A stretch of 32,446 nt of DNA from an uncultured Clostridia bacterium (GCA_934256595.1 CAKQOW010000024.1:1-32446), one strand, 5' to 3'; counted from the stretch's first letter, positions 1 to 7,446 are shown. Notes: generated by a model not told the origin, from the sequence alone. Numbers and translations are program-made.

Positions 1-79
1 GGGAGTCGCTATCGGGTTCGTCGGCAACTACGCCCCTTATGGACTTTCACCACAGACTTATGACATGCCCGTCATACAC
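1..79 (-). mobile_element. 5' end of a probable group IIC intron (cut by window edge)
   Basis: Read on the minus strand, the segment starts GTGTATGACGGGCATG at 79 and runs through GGTGAAAGTCC. This layout (GUGYG-like 5' end, a CGGGCATG block, a GGUGAAAGUCC block about 35 nt in) matches domain I of group IIC introns such as the Oceanobacillus intron, as I remember it. A hairpin lies just upstream (84-106), and group IIC introns characteristically insert behind terminator-like stem-loops. Only about 79 nt are visible, so the reverse transcriptase ORF and domains V and VI would lie left of the window. Alternatively this is a decayed fragment or an unrelated structured RNA. Confidence 0.55.
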
Positions 80-83
80 AGTT

Positions 84-106
84 AAGGAACCCGAATAAGG
101 TTCCTT
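84..106 (-). terminator. Hairpin forming the 5' exon of the putative intron
   Basis: An 8-bp perfect stem, AAGGAACC paired with GGTTCCTT, has a 7-nt loop. On the minus strand it is followed by AACT and then the proposed intron start. It has no clear U-tract there, as expected if the intron had split the terminator tail. It may originally have been an intrinsic terminator, but which gene it served is not visible. Confidence 0.45.
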
Positions 107-258
107 TAATATTTCCGTTAGAATTCCCGAAGCAGAAAAGCCATATAATTTCCCCCCTTGAATACACCATATGCATAAACAGCTTAATCCATGAAATTAT
201 CGGATTATGCCGTTCTTACTCCGGAATTTGAGATTATACAGTATATCCGGTTCGTAAT
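107..258. other. Intergenic stretch, nothing recognised
   Basis: No convincing reading frame, RNA gene or strong promoter is visible between the intron-side hairpin and the tandem repeats. The sequence is AT-rich with one run of six C residues near 155. Confidence 0.5.
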
Positions 259-345
259 TTTTTCAAGCGACTTTTTTGATTATTTATAACTTTTTCAAGT
301 GACTTTTTTATAAATCGATAACTTTTTCAAACGACTTTTAAAAAT
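259..345. repeat. 32-bp tandem repeat, about 2.7 copies
   Basis: Two full 32-bp units (259-290, 291-322) and a partial third (323 to about 345) each begin TTTTTCAA, continue with NNGACTTTT, and end TATAAC or GATAAC where complete. The conserved core AAGNGACTT has short inverted arms (AAG/CTT). The array lies just past the terminator of the secreted-protein gene. Its role is unknown; there are no unique spacers, so it is not a CRISPR. Confidence 0.75.
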
Positions 346-351
346 CCCCAC

Positions 352-376
352 AAAAAAGAGGCCATCTCTGACCTCT
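352..376 (-). terminator. Intrinsic terminator of the secreted-protein gene
   Basis: On the minus strand AGAGGTC pairs with GGCCTCT (7 bp, one G-U pair) around a 6-nt loop and is followed by TTTTTT. It lies 12 bp past the stop codon of the gene ending at 389. Confidence 0.85.
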
Positions 377-388
377 TGGCTGATTGTG

Positions 389-1288
389 CTATTTTGCTTT
401 AACTTTAAATGTCGGTGCAGTTGTATAATAACCGTACACTTTAGTGCTTTTCCCGCAGACTGTATATTCAGCCGGAATTTCTTTCAGTGACTTTGCAACC
501 AGAGTGCCGTTATATGTACCGTCAGCATTTGCCTCCAGTGCATATATTGAATAGTCCAGACCAACTAAACATCCGTAAAGCTTACCGTCAGAATCATTGA
601 GCTTGAACATATCTGTAGTATACGTGTTGTTATCAGCATAAACATCTATCCACTCATATGCCGTTGAATCACCTGAACTTTTTTCAATCTTGTTCTTGAC
701 AGTCACCTTGCCCTTTATCTGTATACCGTTTTTTGAAACAGTTGTTCTGCAAAGTTCTATCGCAGGGAACCCTCCTTTATGCGCATAAGCGTTTAAATTA
801 ACAGTCTTGTCAATAACCAGTTTCGATGCCGACTCCTCGGCGTTCATAAGCACCGCATAGTCAAAAGGCTTACCCCTATTTATATTCAGTGTGCCCTTGC
901 CTGTTATCCTTAATGAACCGCCGTAGCCAAAGCCTAATACATTCAGCTGCCCTATATTGCAGGTGCCGCTTATCTTTATCTTAAAGTTATTGCCCATTTC
1001 ATTGGCTTCAATAACAGCTTTTTTGCTGCTGTATTTTGTGATTGTAAGAGTATTTGTTTTTTTGTTGTATTTAACACCTTTAGGCGCTGAAGTTTTCACT
1101 TTGCTGTCACAGGAATACACTGTGTAGCTTTTTGATGGAGTTTTAACCTGCACATATGAATATGCGTCCTTGCCTTTGTTAGGCCCGTTGTTTGCTCCGT
1201 AAACCGGAGCTGCCATCGCAAATGCAACACACAAAGCAACAAATAAAACAGCTGCCTTCTTTATCGTATTGATCGTCCTTGTTCTCAT
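389..1288 (-). CDS. Secreted beta-rich protein of unknown function
   Basis: A 299-residue protein of no recognised function. The ATG at 1288 is chosen over a longer reading (to 1384) because it is preceded by a strong AAGGAGGTTAT ribosome site and opens directly on a signal peptide. Basic residues (MRTRTINTIKK) lead into a hydrophobic run, with likely cleavage after PVYGA near residue 31. The mature part is rich in Lys, Gly, Thr, Asn and alternating hydrophobics, with strand-like segments (LRITGKGTLNI, LVIDKTVNLNA). This resembles the parallel beta-helix, carbohydrate-binding type surface proteins of Clostridia (compare the Cthe_2159 family), but that is a weak resemblance. No sorting signal or catalytic motif is visible. 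It is monocistronic, with its own terminator. Confidence 0.7.
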   Translation of the reverse strand: MRTRTINTIKKAAVLFVALCVAFAMAAPVYGANNGPNKGKDAYSYVQVKTPSKSYTVYSCDSKVKTSAPKGVKYNKKTNTLTITKYSSKKAVIEANEMGNNFKIKISGTCNIGQLNVLGFGYGGSLRITGKGTLNINRGKPFDYAVLMNAEESASKLVIDKTVNLNAYAHKGGFPAIELCRTTVSKNGIQIKGKVTVKNKIEKSSGDSTAYEWIDVYADNNTYTTDMFKLNDSDGKLYGCLVGLDYSIYALEANADGTYNGTLVAKSLKEIPAEYTVCGKSTKVYGYYTTAPTFKVKAK

Positions 1289-1362
1289 AGATAACCTCCT
1301 TCGAAATTTACTGGTTCCAACTGTATTAATTATAGTATAGTCTGAGCAAATATTCACCGTAG

Positions 1363-1399
1363 TTACCATATGTGTCATTGACATTTATGGTAATGACAC
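1363..1399. other. Two overlapping, mutually exclusive inverted repeats
   Basis: TTACCATA (1363-1370) is complementary to TATGGTAA (1386-1393), and GTGTCATT (1372-1379) to AATGACAC (1392-1399). Both are perfect 8-bp arms. They share bases 1392-1393, so both full stems cannot form together. The element lies between the MATE gene stop (1408) and the secreted-protein gene (1288). It could terminate or attenuate MATE transcription, or act as an operator. No U-tract follows. Confidence 0.5.
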
Positions 1400-1407
1400 C
1401 TGATTCT

Positions 1408-2769
1408 CTATATCATTGTTTTGATTTCTCTCTTGTAGAGCCATATAAATGCGCAGATTACATAGATTATCCCGATTGCTTCGGCAAGCGGAAATGCCAT
1501 CCATACTCCCGTAATCCCGATAAACCTGCTGAGTATGAATGCTACCGGAAGCGCTCCTATAAGCTGTCTTATGAGTGAACTCCACAAGCTCAGTATACCA
1601 TGACCTGTCGCCTGAAACACAGTAGAGGTCGTAATGCCGTATGCTGCAGGCAGGAAGCAGATTGATATAAGCCTTAATGCCTTGCTGCCTATCTCGTACA
1701 TCTGATCTGTGGCATTGAATATCGAAAGCAGCAGATCCGGAAACAGCTGGAAGCATATAAATCCCAGGCCCATTATAATCAGCGCCACCCTTAGAGCCAG
1801 CTTGTACGCATGCATAAATCTTTCTTTGTTTCTTGCGCCGAAATTATATCCGAGTATAGGAAGCGCACCCTGTGTAAGTCCGAAAACAGGCATAAATACA
1901 AAGGACTGAAGCCTCTGATATACACCAAGCACCGCAACGCCTGTTTCGGAAATTGCGCCGAGTATGGCATTAAGTCCAAACAGCATTACAGAGCCTATCG
2001 CCTGCATTATAATTGCAGGAAGCCCTACTGCATATATATCTCTGATTATCTCGGCTTTGAATTTGAAGCCTCTGAATCTGATAGTTACGGCATGGTCATG
2101 TCCGAACAGCAGGAAAAGTCCCAGTGTCATTGAAACCGCCTGTCCTATTACGGTGGCAACCGCAGCGCCGGTTACTCCCATTTCGGGGAATATCCACAGT
2201 CCGAATATGAAGCATGGATCCAGTATAACATTTGTTACCGCGCCTGCAAGACTGCATATCATAGGCATAATCATATTACCTGTGGACTGCAGTATTTTTT
2301 CGTTGGTAATCTGCACCATAAGAAACAGACTGCCTATAGTTGTAACCTTGAGATACAGGGCGCCGTTTTCGATAATATACGGTGTTTCAGTAAACGCTTT
2401 CATAAACAGCGTTGCAAAGAAAAGCCCGAATATCGCAAAAATCGCCCAGTTGAAAAACGACAGCCTGAAACCATGCGAAGCTGCATCGTCAGCCTCGTCA
2501 AAACGTCTGGCTCCAAGCCTTCTTGCTATAAGGGAATTGATACCTACACCTGTACCCACAGAAAATGATATCATAAGCATGCTTACAGGAAATATATAGG
2601 TTACCGCAGCGATAGCCTGCTCCCCTACAAATGAAACAAATATAGTATCAACAATGTTGTAGAGCGCCTGAATAAGCATCGATAATATCGCAGGCCACGA
2701 CATATTAAGAAGCAGCTTGCCTACAGGCATCGTTCCCATTTTGTTTTCAGTGATTCTTTCTTCTGTCAT
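1408..2769 (-). CDS. MATE family multidrug/sodium antiporter
   Basis: A 453-residue integral membrane protein with about twelve hydrophobic segments in two homologous halves. Family-typical motifs include GKLLLNMSWPAILSMLIQALYNIVDTIF-like TM1 (the PAI and DTIFVS elements are clear) and LGARRFDEAD after TM2/3. The second half repeats this with GLPAIIMQAIGS and GALPILGYNFGARN. The family extrudes cationic drugs or metabolites using a sodium or proton gradient; the substrate here cannot be told. The start at 2769 follows a GAGGAG site, and a good sigma-A promoter lies at 2805-2833, so the gene is likely transcribed alone. Length matches the family (about 440-470). Confidence 0.92.
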   Translation of the reverse strand: MTEERITENKMGTMPVGKLLLNMSWPAILSMLIQALYNIVDTIFVSFVGEQAIAAVTYIFPVSMLMISFSVGTGVGINSLIARRLGARRFDEADDAASHGFRLSFFNWAIFAIFGLFFATLFMKAFTETPYIIENGALYLKVTTIGSLFLMVQITNEKILQSTGNMIMPMICSLAGAVTNVILDPCFIFGLWIFPEMGVTGAAVATVIGQAVSMTLGLFLLFGHDHAVTIRFRGFKFKAEIIRDIYAVGLPAIIMQAIGSVMLFGLNAILGAISETGVAVLGVYQRLQSFVFMPVFGLTQGALPILGYNFGARNKERFMHAYKLALRVALIIMGLGFICFQLFPDLLLSIFNATDQMYEIGSKALRLISICFLPAAYGITTSTVFQATGHGILSLWSSLIRQLIGALPVAFILSRFIGITGVWMAFPLAEAIGIIYVICAFIWLYKREIKTMI

Positions 2770-2804
2770 AAAATCTCCTCATCCGATAAAAACTTAACAT
2801 TAAT

Positions 2805-2833
2805 AGTATACGGATAATTAAAATTCATTGCAA
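2805..2833 (-). promoter_or_regulatory. Sigma-A promoter of the MATE gene
   Basis: On the minus strand TTGCAA (2828-2833) and TATACT (2805-2810) are separated by exactly 17 bp, about 35 bp upstream of the start codon. Confidence 0.7.
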
Positions 2834-2953
2834 TATCTATACAGTAAGTCTATATTTTCAGACTATTTAACAGCTAAAAATATTAAAAACCCTCTGTTCT
2901 AACACGCCTTATTATGATAAAATCTCCTCTGTAGATAATTTAGGAGAAACAAA

Positions 2954-4525
2954 ATGACAAACAATATAAACGACAGAAGAATATTCGGTATAATTTCACA
3001 CCCCGATGCAGGTAAGACAACGCTTACAGAGAAGCTGCTGCTGCACGGCGGCGCAATCAGAGAAGCCGGAACCGTAAAGGCAAGACGTAATTCCAAATTT
3101 GCAACTTCAGACTGGATGGAAATCGAAAAACAGCGTGGTATCTCTGTTACTTCATCTGTAATGCAGTTTACCTATGCCGGCAAAATAATATCAATAATGG
3201 ATACTCCCGGTCACAATGACTTCGGTGAGGATACCTACAGAATACTTACCTCTGTAGACAGCGCCGTAATGGTAATTGACGGAGCCAAAGGTATAGAGGC
3301 TCAGACAAAAAAACTGTTCAAGGTCTGCTCCATGAGAGGTATTCCCGTATTCACATTTATGAATAAATTTGACAGAGAAGCAAGAGATCCTCTGGATCTG
3401 ATGCAGGAGCTTGAGGACGTGCTGGGGCTTCCCTCAACAGCGGTAACATGGCCTATAGGTTCAGGTCTTAACTTTGAGGGAATATATGATATACTCAGCA
3501 ACTCCGTATATCTTTACAAACAGAACAGGGAAATTCAGCTTGGTGAAGACGGTGTATTCGGAAGTGAACTCGAAGGAGAAATAGCAGGCTATAATCTTGA
3601 TACTCTCAGAGATGAGATAGAACTGGTATCAGGCGCAGGAAATGAATTTGACCGCAAACTCGTTGAAGCCGGCAAGCTCTCACCTGTGTTTTTCGGCTCA
3701 GCCCTTGCAGACTTCGGTACAATACCGTTCTTAAATCATTTCCTTAATATGTCCCCTGCTCCCGGAGCAAGAAAAACAACAGACGGTGAAGTGAAACCGG
3801 AGGATCCTTTCTTCAGTGGCTTCATATTCAAGATACAGGCAAACATGAATCCTGCCCACAGGGACAGACTTGCATTCCTGCGTATATGCTCAGGTAAATT
3901 TGAACGCGGCATGACAGTCAGACTCTCCAGAACAGGCAAAGAAATGAAACTTTCCCAGTCAACCCAGCTGTTTGCAAACGAGCGTGAAACAGTAGACGAG
4001 GCCTATGCGGGAGATATTATAGGTATATATGACACAGGCAATTATCAGGTCGGCGACACCCTGACAACCACTAAGGAGCCGCTGTTCTTTGAACCTCTGC
4101 CTACATTCCCTCCTGAGCTGTTTGCCATGGTAATGCCAAAGGACACAATGAAAGCAAAGCATTTCACAAAAGGTGTTGACCAGCTGGCGCAGGAAGGCGC
4201 AGTACAGGTATACAGGACAGAATACAATGAGGTAATATTAGGCGCTGTAGGTCAGCTACAGTTTGAAGTATTTGAATACAGACTCAAAAACGAATACAAC
4301 TCAGAGGTTCGTATGGACTCTCTTGATTTCTCAGTTGCAAGATGGCTCATAACCGATGATATAGCCGCTGTAAAGAAAACGCTGGACTCAAGAACCAAGC
4401 TGGTATTTGACCACAAGGAAAGACCGCTTATACTATTCAGTAATCAGTTCACTTTGGACTACTATATGCAGAAGCACCCTGATGTAAAGCTGGTTGAAGC
4501 ACTGGAAGTAAACGAAAAGCTGTAA
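2954..4525 (+). CDS. prfC: Peptide chain release factor 3 (RF3)
   Basis: A 523-residue translational GTPase that recycles RF1/RF2 from the ribosome after peptide release; it acts in the cytoplasm. Visible are the P-loop SHPDAGKTTLTEKLL (about residues 16-30), the G2 region with RGISVTSSVMQF, G3 DTPGHNDFGEDTYR and G4 NKFDRE. The KARRNSKFATSDWMEIEKQ block typical of RF3 is also present, as are the C-terminal RF3 beta-barrel domain and the GQLQFEVFEYRL motif. Length is normal for the family. The ATG follows a TAGGAG site by about 8 bp. Transcription is divergent from the MATE gene and ends at a strong hairpin. Confidence 0.96.
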   Translation: MTNNINDRRIFGIISHPDAGKTTLTEKLLLHGGAIREAGTVKARRNSKFATSDWMEIEKQRGISVTSSVMQFTYAGKIISIMDTPGHNDFGEDTYRILTSVDSAVMVIDGAKGIEAQTKKLFKVCSMRGIPVFTFMNKFDREARDPLDLMQELEDVLGLPSTAVTWPIGSGLNFEGIYDILSNSVYLYKQNREIQLGEDGVFGSELEGEIAGYNLDTLRDEIELVSGAGNEFDRKLVEAGKLSPVFFGSALADFGTIPFLNHFLNMSPAPGARKTTDGEVKPEDPFFSGFIFKIQANMNPAHRDRLAFLRICSGKFERGMTVRLSRTGKEMKLSQSTQLFANERETVDEAYAGDIIGIYDTGNYQVGDTLTTTKEPLFFEPLPTFPPELFAMVMPKDTMKAKHFTKGVDQLAQEGAVQVYRTEYNEVILGAVGQLQFEVFEYRLKNEYNSEVRMDSLDFSVARWLITDDIAAVKKTLDSRTKLVFDHKERPLILFSNQFTLDYYMQKHPDVKLVEALEVNEKL

Positions 4526-4531
4526 TAGTAC

Positions 4532-4565
4532 AGAGAGCATATCACAAAACGGTATGCTCTCTTTT
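4532..4565 (+). terminator. Intrinsic terminator of prfC
   Basis: A perfect 10-bp stem (AGAGAGCATA with TATGCTCTCT) with an 11-nt loop, ending in CTTTT, starts 6 bp after the prfC stop. It also sits at the 3' side of the convergent HicB-like gene, but the minus-strand side lacks a U-tract. Confidence 0.9.
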
Positions 4566-4573
4566 AGTCTCTA

Positions 4574-4777
4574 TTACTGATTTTCTATATCGCTGACAGG
4601 AACAGGTCTGCCCAGTTCTTTATTAACCTCAAGCCATTCACCTGCTACAGTTTTAATATTATCAATAGCCTCTTCTACAGTATTACCATCTGCCATACAC
4701 CCTGTAAGAGCAGGAATTTCCGCAATATAGCAGTTATCATCTTCGCTATAGTAACAAATCATATTATACCTGTTCAT
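4574..4777 (-). CDS. HicB-like (UPF0150) protein, orphan
   Basis: A 67-residue protein with the HicB-like fold signature: an N-terminal YYSEDDNCYIAEIPALTGC strand segment, then GNTVEEAIDNIK and a short helix. In HicAB toxin-antitoxin pairs this domain neutralises the HicA ribonuclease. This version is just the core domain and has no C-terminal DNA-binding (HTH or RHH) extension. No HicA-like frame was found on either side, so it is an orphan or acts on a toxin elsewhere. Its start follows an AGAGGGG site. A promoter and a terminator-ended leader lie just upstream (4809-4943), so expression may depend on terminator read-through. Confidence 0.8.
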   Translation of the reverse strand: MNRYNMICYYSEDDNCYIAEIPALTGCMADGNTVEEAIDNIKTVAGEWLEVNKELGRPVPVSDIENQ

Positions 4778-4806
4778 AAGCCCCTCTTTTCAACATAATA
4801 ATGATA

Positions 4807-4853
4807 GTAAAAAGAAATAAGCATCCTACAACCGCCTAAAGTTTAGGATACTT
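4807..4853 (-). terminator. Terminator ending the candidate small RNA
   Basis: On the minus strand AAGTATCCTA (4853-4844) pairs with TAGGATGCTT (4828-4819), 10 bp with one G-U pair, around a 15-nt loop. It is followed by ATTTCTTTTT. Confidence 0.8.
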
Positions 4854-4908
4854 ATTTAAACAAATCCAAACTGAGGGCAAATCGGATATTGTGTCCGATT
4901 TACTTCCT
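4809..4908 (-). ncRNA. Candidate ~100-nt small RNA or attenuated leader
   Basis: From the promoter at 4915-4943, a transcript would start near 4908 and end in the U-tract near 4809. It would contain a perfect 8-bp hairpin (4879-4901, AAATCGGA with TCCGATTT, 7-nt loop) and then a 10-bp terminator hairpin (4819-4853). No start codon with a ribosome site lies inside, so it is probably non-coding. Its end is about 30 bp before the HicB-like start codon. It is therefore either an independent sRNA or a leader that attenuates the HicB-like gene. I do not recognise it as a known riboswitch or 6S RNA. Confidence 0.6.
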
Positions 4909-4914
4909 AAGTAG

Positions 4915-4943
4915 ATTATACAACGGGGCACCTGATTTATCAA
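4915..4943 (-). promoter_or_regulatory. Near-consensus sigma-A promoter with a -35 operator-like palindrome
   Basis: On the minus strand TTGATA (4938-4943), a 17-bp spacer and a perfect TATAAT (4915-4920). The -35 is overlapped by the palindrome TGATNNATCA (4933-4942). Flanking GGGC and GCCC arms (4926-4929, 4946-4949) extend the symmetry. This suggests a repressor site, although the plus-strand hairpin followed by TTTTACTTTT could also be read as a terminator. Confidence 0.75.
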
Positions 4944-5090
4944 GCGCCCTTTTACTTTTAACTGTTTTAAATTTACTGTGCTTTCTTCATTATTCGGGTA
5001 TATTCCTTATTTCAAATTCTCCTAAACTCCTCGAATACGACCAGCCAGCCGGTCAAAAGAAAACTTGTACTGTGTCCGGTCCGTCAGCTA

Positions 5091-5561
5091 TTACTCTGCA
5101 TCTATACTGTGCAGCAGGTTAACCATTTCAATAGCGCCCAGCGCGCAGTCGTATCCTTTGTTTCCTGCCTTTGTGCCGGCTCTCTCTATTGCCTGCTCAA
5201 TATTATCCGTTGTAACAACTCCGAACATAACAGGGACACCGGTTTCAAGTGAAATTGCAGCGATACCCTTTGATACCTCGTTGCATACATAATCATAATG
5301 ACTTGTTGCACCGCGTATCACTGCGCCAAGACAGATTACGGCATCGTAATTTCCGCTTTTGGCCATTTTTGAAGCGATAAGCGGAATCTCAAAAGCTCCC
5401 GGCACCCATGCAATATGAATATTATCTTCATTGACATTATGTCTTACAAGACCGTCCATAGCCCCGCTGATCAGCTTAGAAGTAATAAATTCATTAAAAC
5501 GTGCAGCAACAATTCCTATTCTGATATCCTTTGAAACAAGATTTCCTTCAAATGTTTTCAT
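5091..5561 (-). CDS. ribH: 6,7-dimethyl-8-ribityllumazine synthase (beta subunit)
   Basis: A 156-residue enzyme that condenses 5-amino-6-ribitylaminouracil with 3,4-dihydroxy-2-butanone 4-phosphate; it forms icosahedral or pentameric shells. Motifs: IRIGIVAARFNEFITSKL at the N-terminus, WVPGAFEIPL, the GAVIRGATSHYDYVCNE active-site loop with the catalytic His, and GVVTTDNIEQAIERAG. The ATG at 5561 is preferred over one 15 bp upstream, because the upstream ATG overlaps the GAGGA ribosome site. It is the last gene of the rib operon, 23 bp after ribBA. No clear terminator was seen downstream. Confidence 0.95.
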   Translation of the reverse strand: MKTFEGNLVSKDIRIGIVAARFNEFITSKLISGAMDGLVRHNVNEDNIHIAWVPGAFEIPLIASKMAKSGNYDAVICLGAVIRGATSHYDYVCNEVSKGIAAISLETGVPVMFGVVTTDNIEQAIERAGTKAGNKGYDCALGAIEMVNLLHSIDAE

Positions 5562-5584
5562 AATATATATCCTCATCTTTCTTT

Positions 5585-6784
5585 TTAATATTTTAAAATA
5601 TGGCCCATTCTCTTTTGTTTGGTCTTGAGATAGAACAAATCATGCGGCGTGGCATCCATCTGGATCGGAACACGCTGCAGAATCTCCAGTCCAAACTCCG
5701 ACAGCTGATAGACTTTGTCCGGATTGTTTGTAAGCAGTCGCATGCTTTTGACTCCAAGCTCTCTCAGAATCTGCGCGCCTATATAGTACTCTCTTTCGTC
5801 ACCATGAAATCCCAGAGCAATATTAGCTTCCAGCGTATCCATTCCCTGCTCCTGAAGCTCATAAGCCTTCAGTTTGTTTATAAGGCCTATGCCTCTGCCC
5901 TCCTGACGCATATAAAGGAGTATGCCCCTGCCCTCCTTCTCAATCTGTGTAAGCGCTGCAGCCAGCTGCTGTCCGCAGTCGCAGCGGAGAGATCCGAAAG
6001 TGTCACCTGTCAGACATTCGGAATGAACACGACACAGAATATCCTCACCATCACCTACATCACCTTTAACCAGCGCAATATGATGCTCGCCGTTAACAAG
6101 GCTGACAAATCCGTAGGCCTTGAAATCTCCGTATTTTGTAGGCATATTCACCGCTGTGGCGCGTTCAACAAGTTTGTCATGACATTTCCTGTATTCCTGA
6201 AGATCATGAATAGTAATAAACTTTATATTAAAACGCTCCGCAAGTTCTGAAAGTTCAGTGGTACGCATCATTGTGCCGTCCTCTCTCATAATCTCACAGC
6301 AGAGCCCGCATTCCTTAAGGCCTGCAAGCCTGCACAGATCAACAGTCGCCTCAGTATGACCGTCACGTTCCAGAACGCCGTTTTTCTTTGCAAGAAGCGG
6401 AAACATATGCCCCGGCCTGCGAAAATCCTCTGCGGCAGCATCATCCGAAACACATGCCAGCGCAGTAACCGAACGTTCTGCTGCCGATATTCCTGTCGAT
6501 GTCGATACATGATCTATGGATACGGTAAATGCGGTTTCATGGTTATCGGTATTCTGCTGCACCATCTGAGGAAATTTCAGTTTTTTTACAAACTCATCAG
6601 ACATAGGCATACAGATCAGACCTTTACCGTATGTTGCCATAAAATTAATATTCTCTGTAGTGGCAAACTCTGCCGCGCATATAAAATCACCTTCATTTTC
6701 TCTGTCAGGATCATCAGTTACCATAATAATCTTTCCCTGCCTTAAATCCTCAAGAGCTTCTTCAATAGTATTAAAATTTGTCAC
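5585..6784 (-). CDS. ribBA: Bifunctional DHBP synthase / GTP cyclohydrolase II
   Basis: A 399-residue fusion that makes both precursors of riboflavin. The N-terminal half (about 1-200) is 3,4-dihydroxy-2-butanone 4-phosphate synthase: DDPDRENEGDFICAAE acid motif, STSTGISAAERSVTA, RRPGHMFPL, GHTEATVDLCRLAG. The C-terminal half is GTP cyclohydrolase II: HSECLTGDTFGSLRCDCGQQL with the three zinc-binding Cys, and YMRQEGRGIGL with the catalytic Arg. The start is a GTG at 6784 placed 7 bp after AGGAGG. It lies 11 bp downstream of ribE. Length is typical for ribBA. Confidence 0.96.
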   Translation of the reverse strand: MTNFNTIEEALEDLRQGKIIMVTDDPDRENEGDFICAAEFATTENINFMATYGKGLICMPMSDEFVKKLKFPQMVQQNTDNHETAFTVSIDHVSTSTGISAAERSVTALACVSDDAAAEDFRRPGHMFPLLAKKNGVLERDGHTEATVDLCRLAGLKECGLCCEIMREDGTMMRTTELSELAERFNIKFITIHDLQEYRKCHDKLVERATAVNMPTKYGDFKAYGFVSLVNGEHHIALVKGDVGDGEDILCRVHSECLTGDTFGSLRCDCGQQLAAALTQIEKEGRGILLYMRQEGRGIGLINKLKAYELQEQGMDTLEANIALGFHGDEREYYIGAQILRELGVKSMRLLTNNPDKVYQLSEFGLEILQRVPIQMDATPHDLFYLKTKQKRMGHILKY

Positions 6785-6795
6785 CTGTATACCTC

Positions 6796-7446
6796 CTAAA
6801 ATCCATAATAAGATAACATTTCCTTTGTCAGCGTACTTTTTTTCTCCTCCTGCACAGCAGGCTGCATCAGTTTCTCCACATATCTTCCGATTATATCGGT
6901 TTCAATATTCACCATATCGCCTTTTTTTCGCAGGCAGAGATTTGTATATTTAACTGTATGGGGAATTGCAGATACCGAAAAACCCGTATTGCTTACCTTT
7001 GCTACAGTAAGACTTATTCCGTCTATTGTAACCGAGCCCTTTTCTACGATATAGCGCATAACCTCTGCGGCAGCGCTGACAGTATACCAGACTGCATTGT
7101 CATCACGCCTGATATCCGTAATACTGCCCGTACCGTCAACATGTCCCGAAACTATATGACCTCCAAATCGCCCGTCTGCCCTCATGGCGCGTTCAAGATT
7201 TACCGTACTTCCGACCGAAAGTCCCGCAAAAGCGGATCGATTAAGCGTTTCGTGCATAACATCGGCGCAAAAGCTTTCTCCAAGAAGTTTTGTAACTGTA
7301 AGGCAGATCCCGTTTACAGCTATACTGTCTCCGGTTTCAGTACCCTCCAGAACTGTTTTGGCTCTGATATTCAGTACTGCGGAATGCTCTCCCCTGTCAA
7401 TACGGCTTATGACTCCCGTTTCTTCAACTATTCCCGTAAACATCAT
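6796..7446 (-). CDS. ribE: Riboflavin synthase alpha subunit
   Basis: A 216-residue enzyme that dismutates two lumazine molecules into riboflavin and the ribityl-pyrimidine. Two homologous beta-barrels are visible: the start MFTGIVEETG, SIAVNGICLTV and GGHIVSGHVDGTG in the first and at the junction, and GSVTIDGISLTVA in the second. The start codon pair ATGATG follows GAGGTGAT and overlaps the end of ribD by 23 bp, which suggests translational coupling. The second ATG (7443) is equally possible. Confidence 0.95.
   Translation of the reverse strand: MMFTGIVEETGVISRIDRGEHSAVLNIRAKTVLEGTETGDSIAVNGICLTVTKLLGESFCADVMHETLNRSAFAGLSVGSTVNLERAMRADGRFGGHIVSGHVDGTGSITDIRRDDNAVWYTVSAAAEVMRYIVEKGSVTIDGISLTVAKVSNTGFSVSAIPHTVKYTNLCLRKKGDMVNIETDIIGRYVEKLMQPAVQEEKKSTLTKEMLSYYGF

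Noticed and set aside
259..345. CRISPR array
   Set aside because: The repeats are directly adjacent with no unique spacers, there are fewer than three full units, and no cas genes are present.
1964..2599. A 211-codon plus-strand frame inside the MATE gene
   Set aside because: Antisense to a well-supported transporter and without a start signal.
4778..5090. A HicA toxin gene next to the HicB-like gene
   Set aside because: Both strands were read for a ~60-residue basic protein with the HicA His motif; none was found.
4889..5122. A 77-codon plus-strand frame over the small-RNA promoter
   Set aside because: No ribosome site, low-complexity composition, and it overlaps the promoter and the ribH end on the other strand.
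5600..6250. A 216-codon plus-strand frame inside ribBA
   Set aside because: Antisense shadow; the minus-strand protein has complete catalytic motifs.
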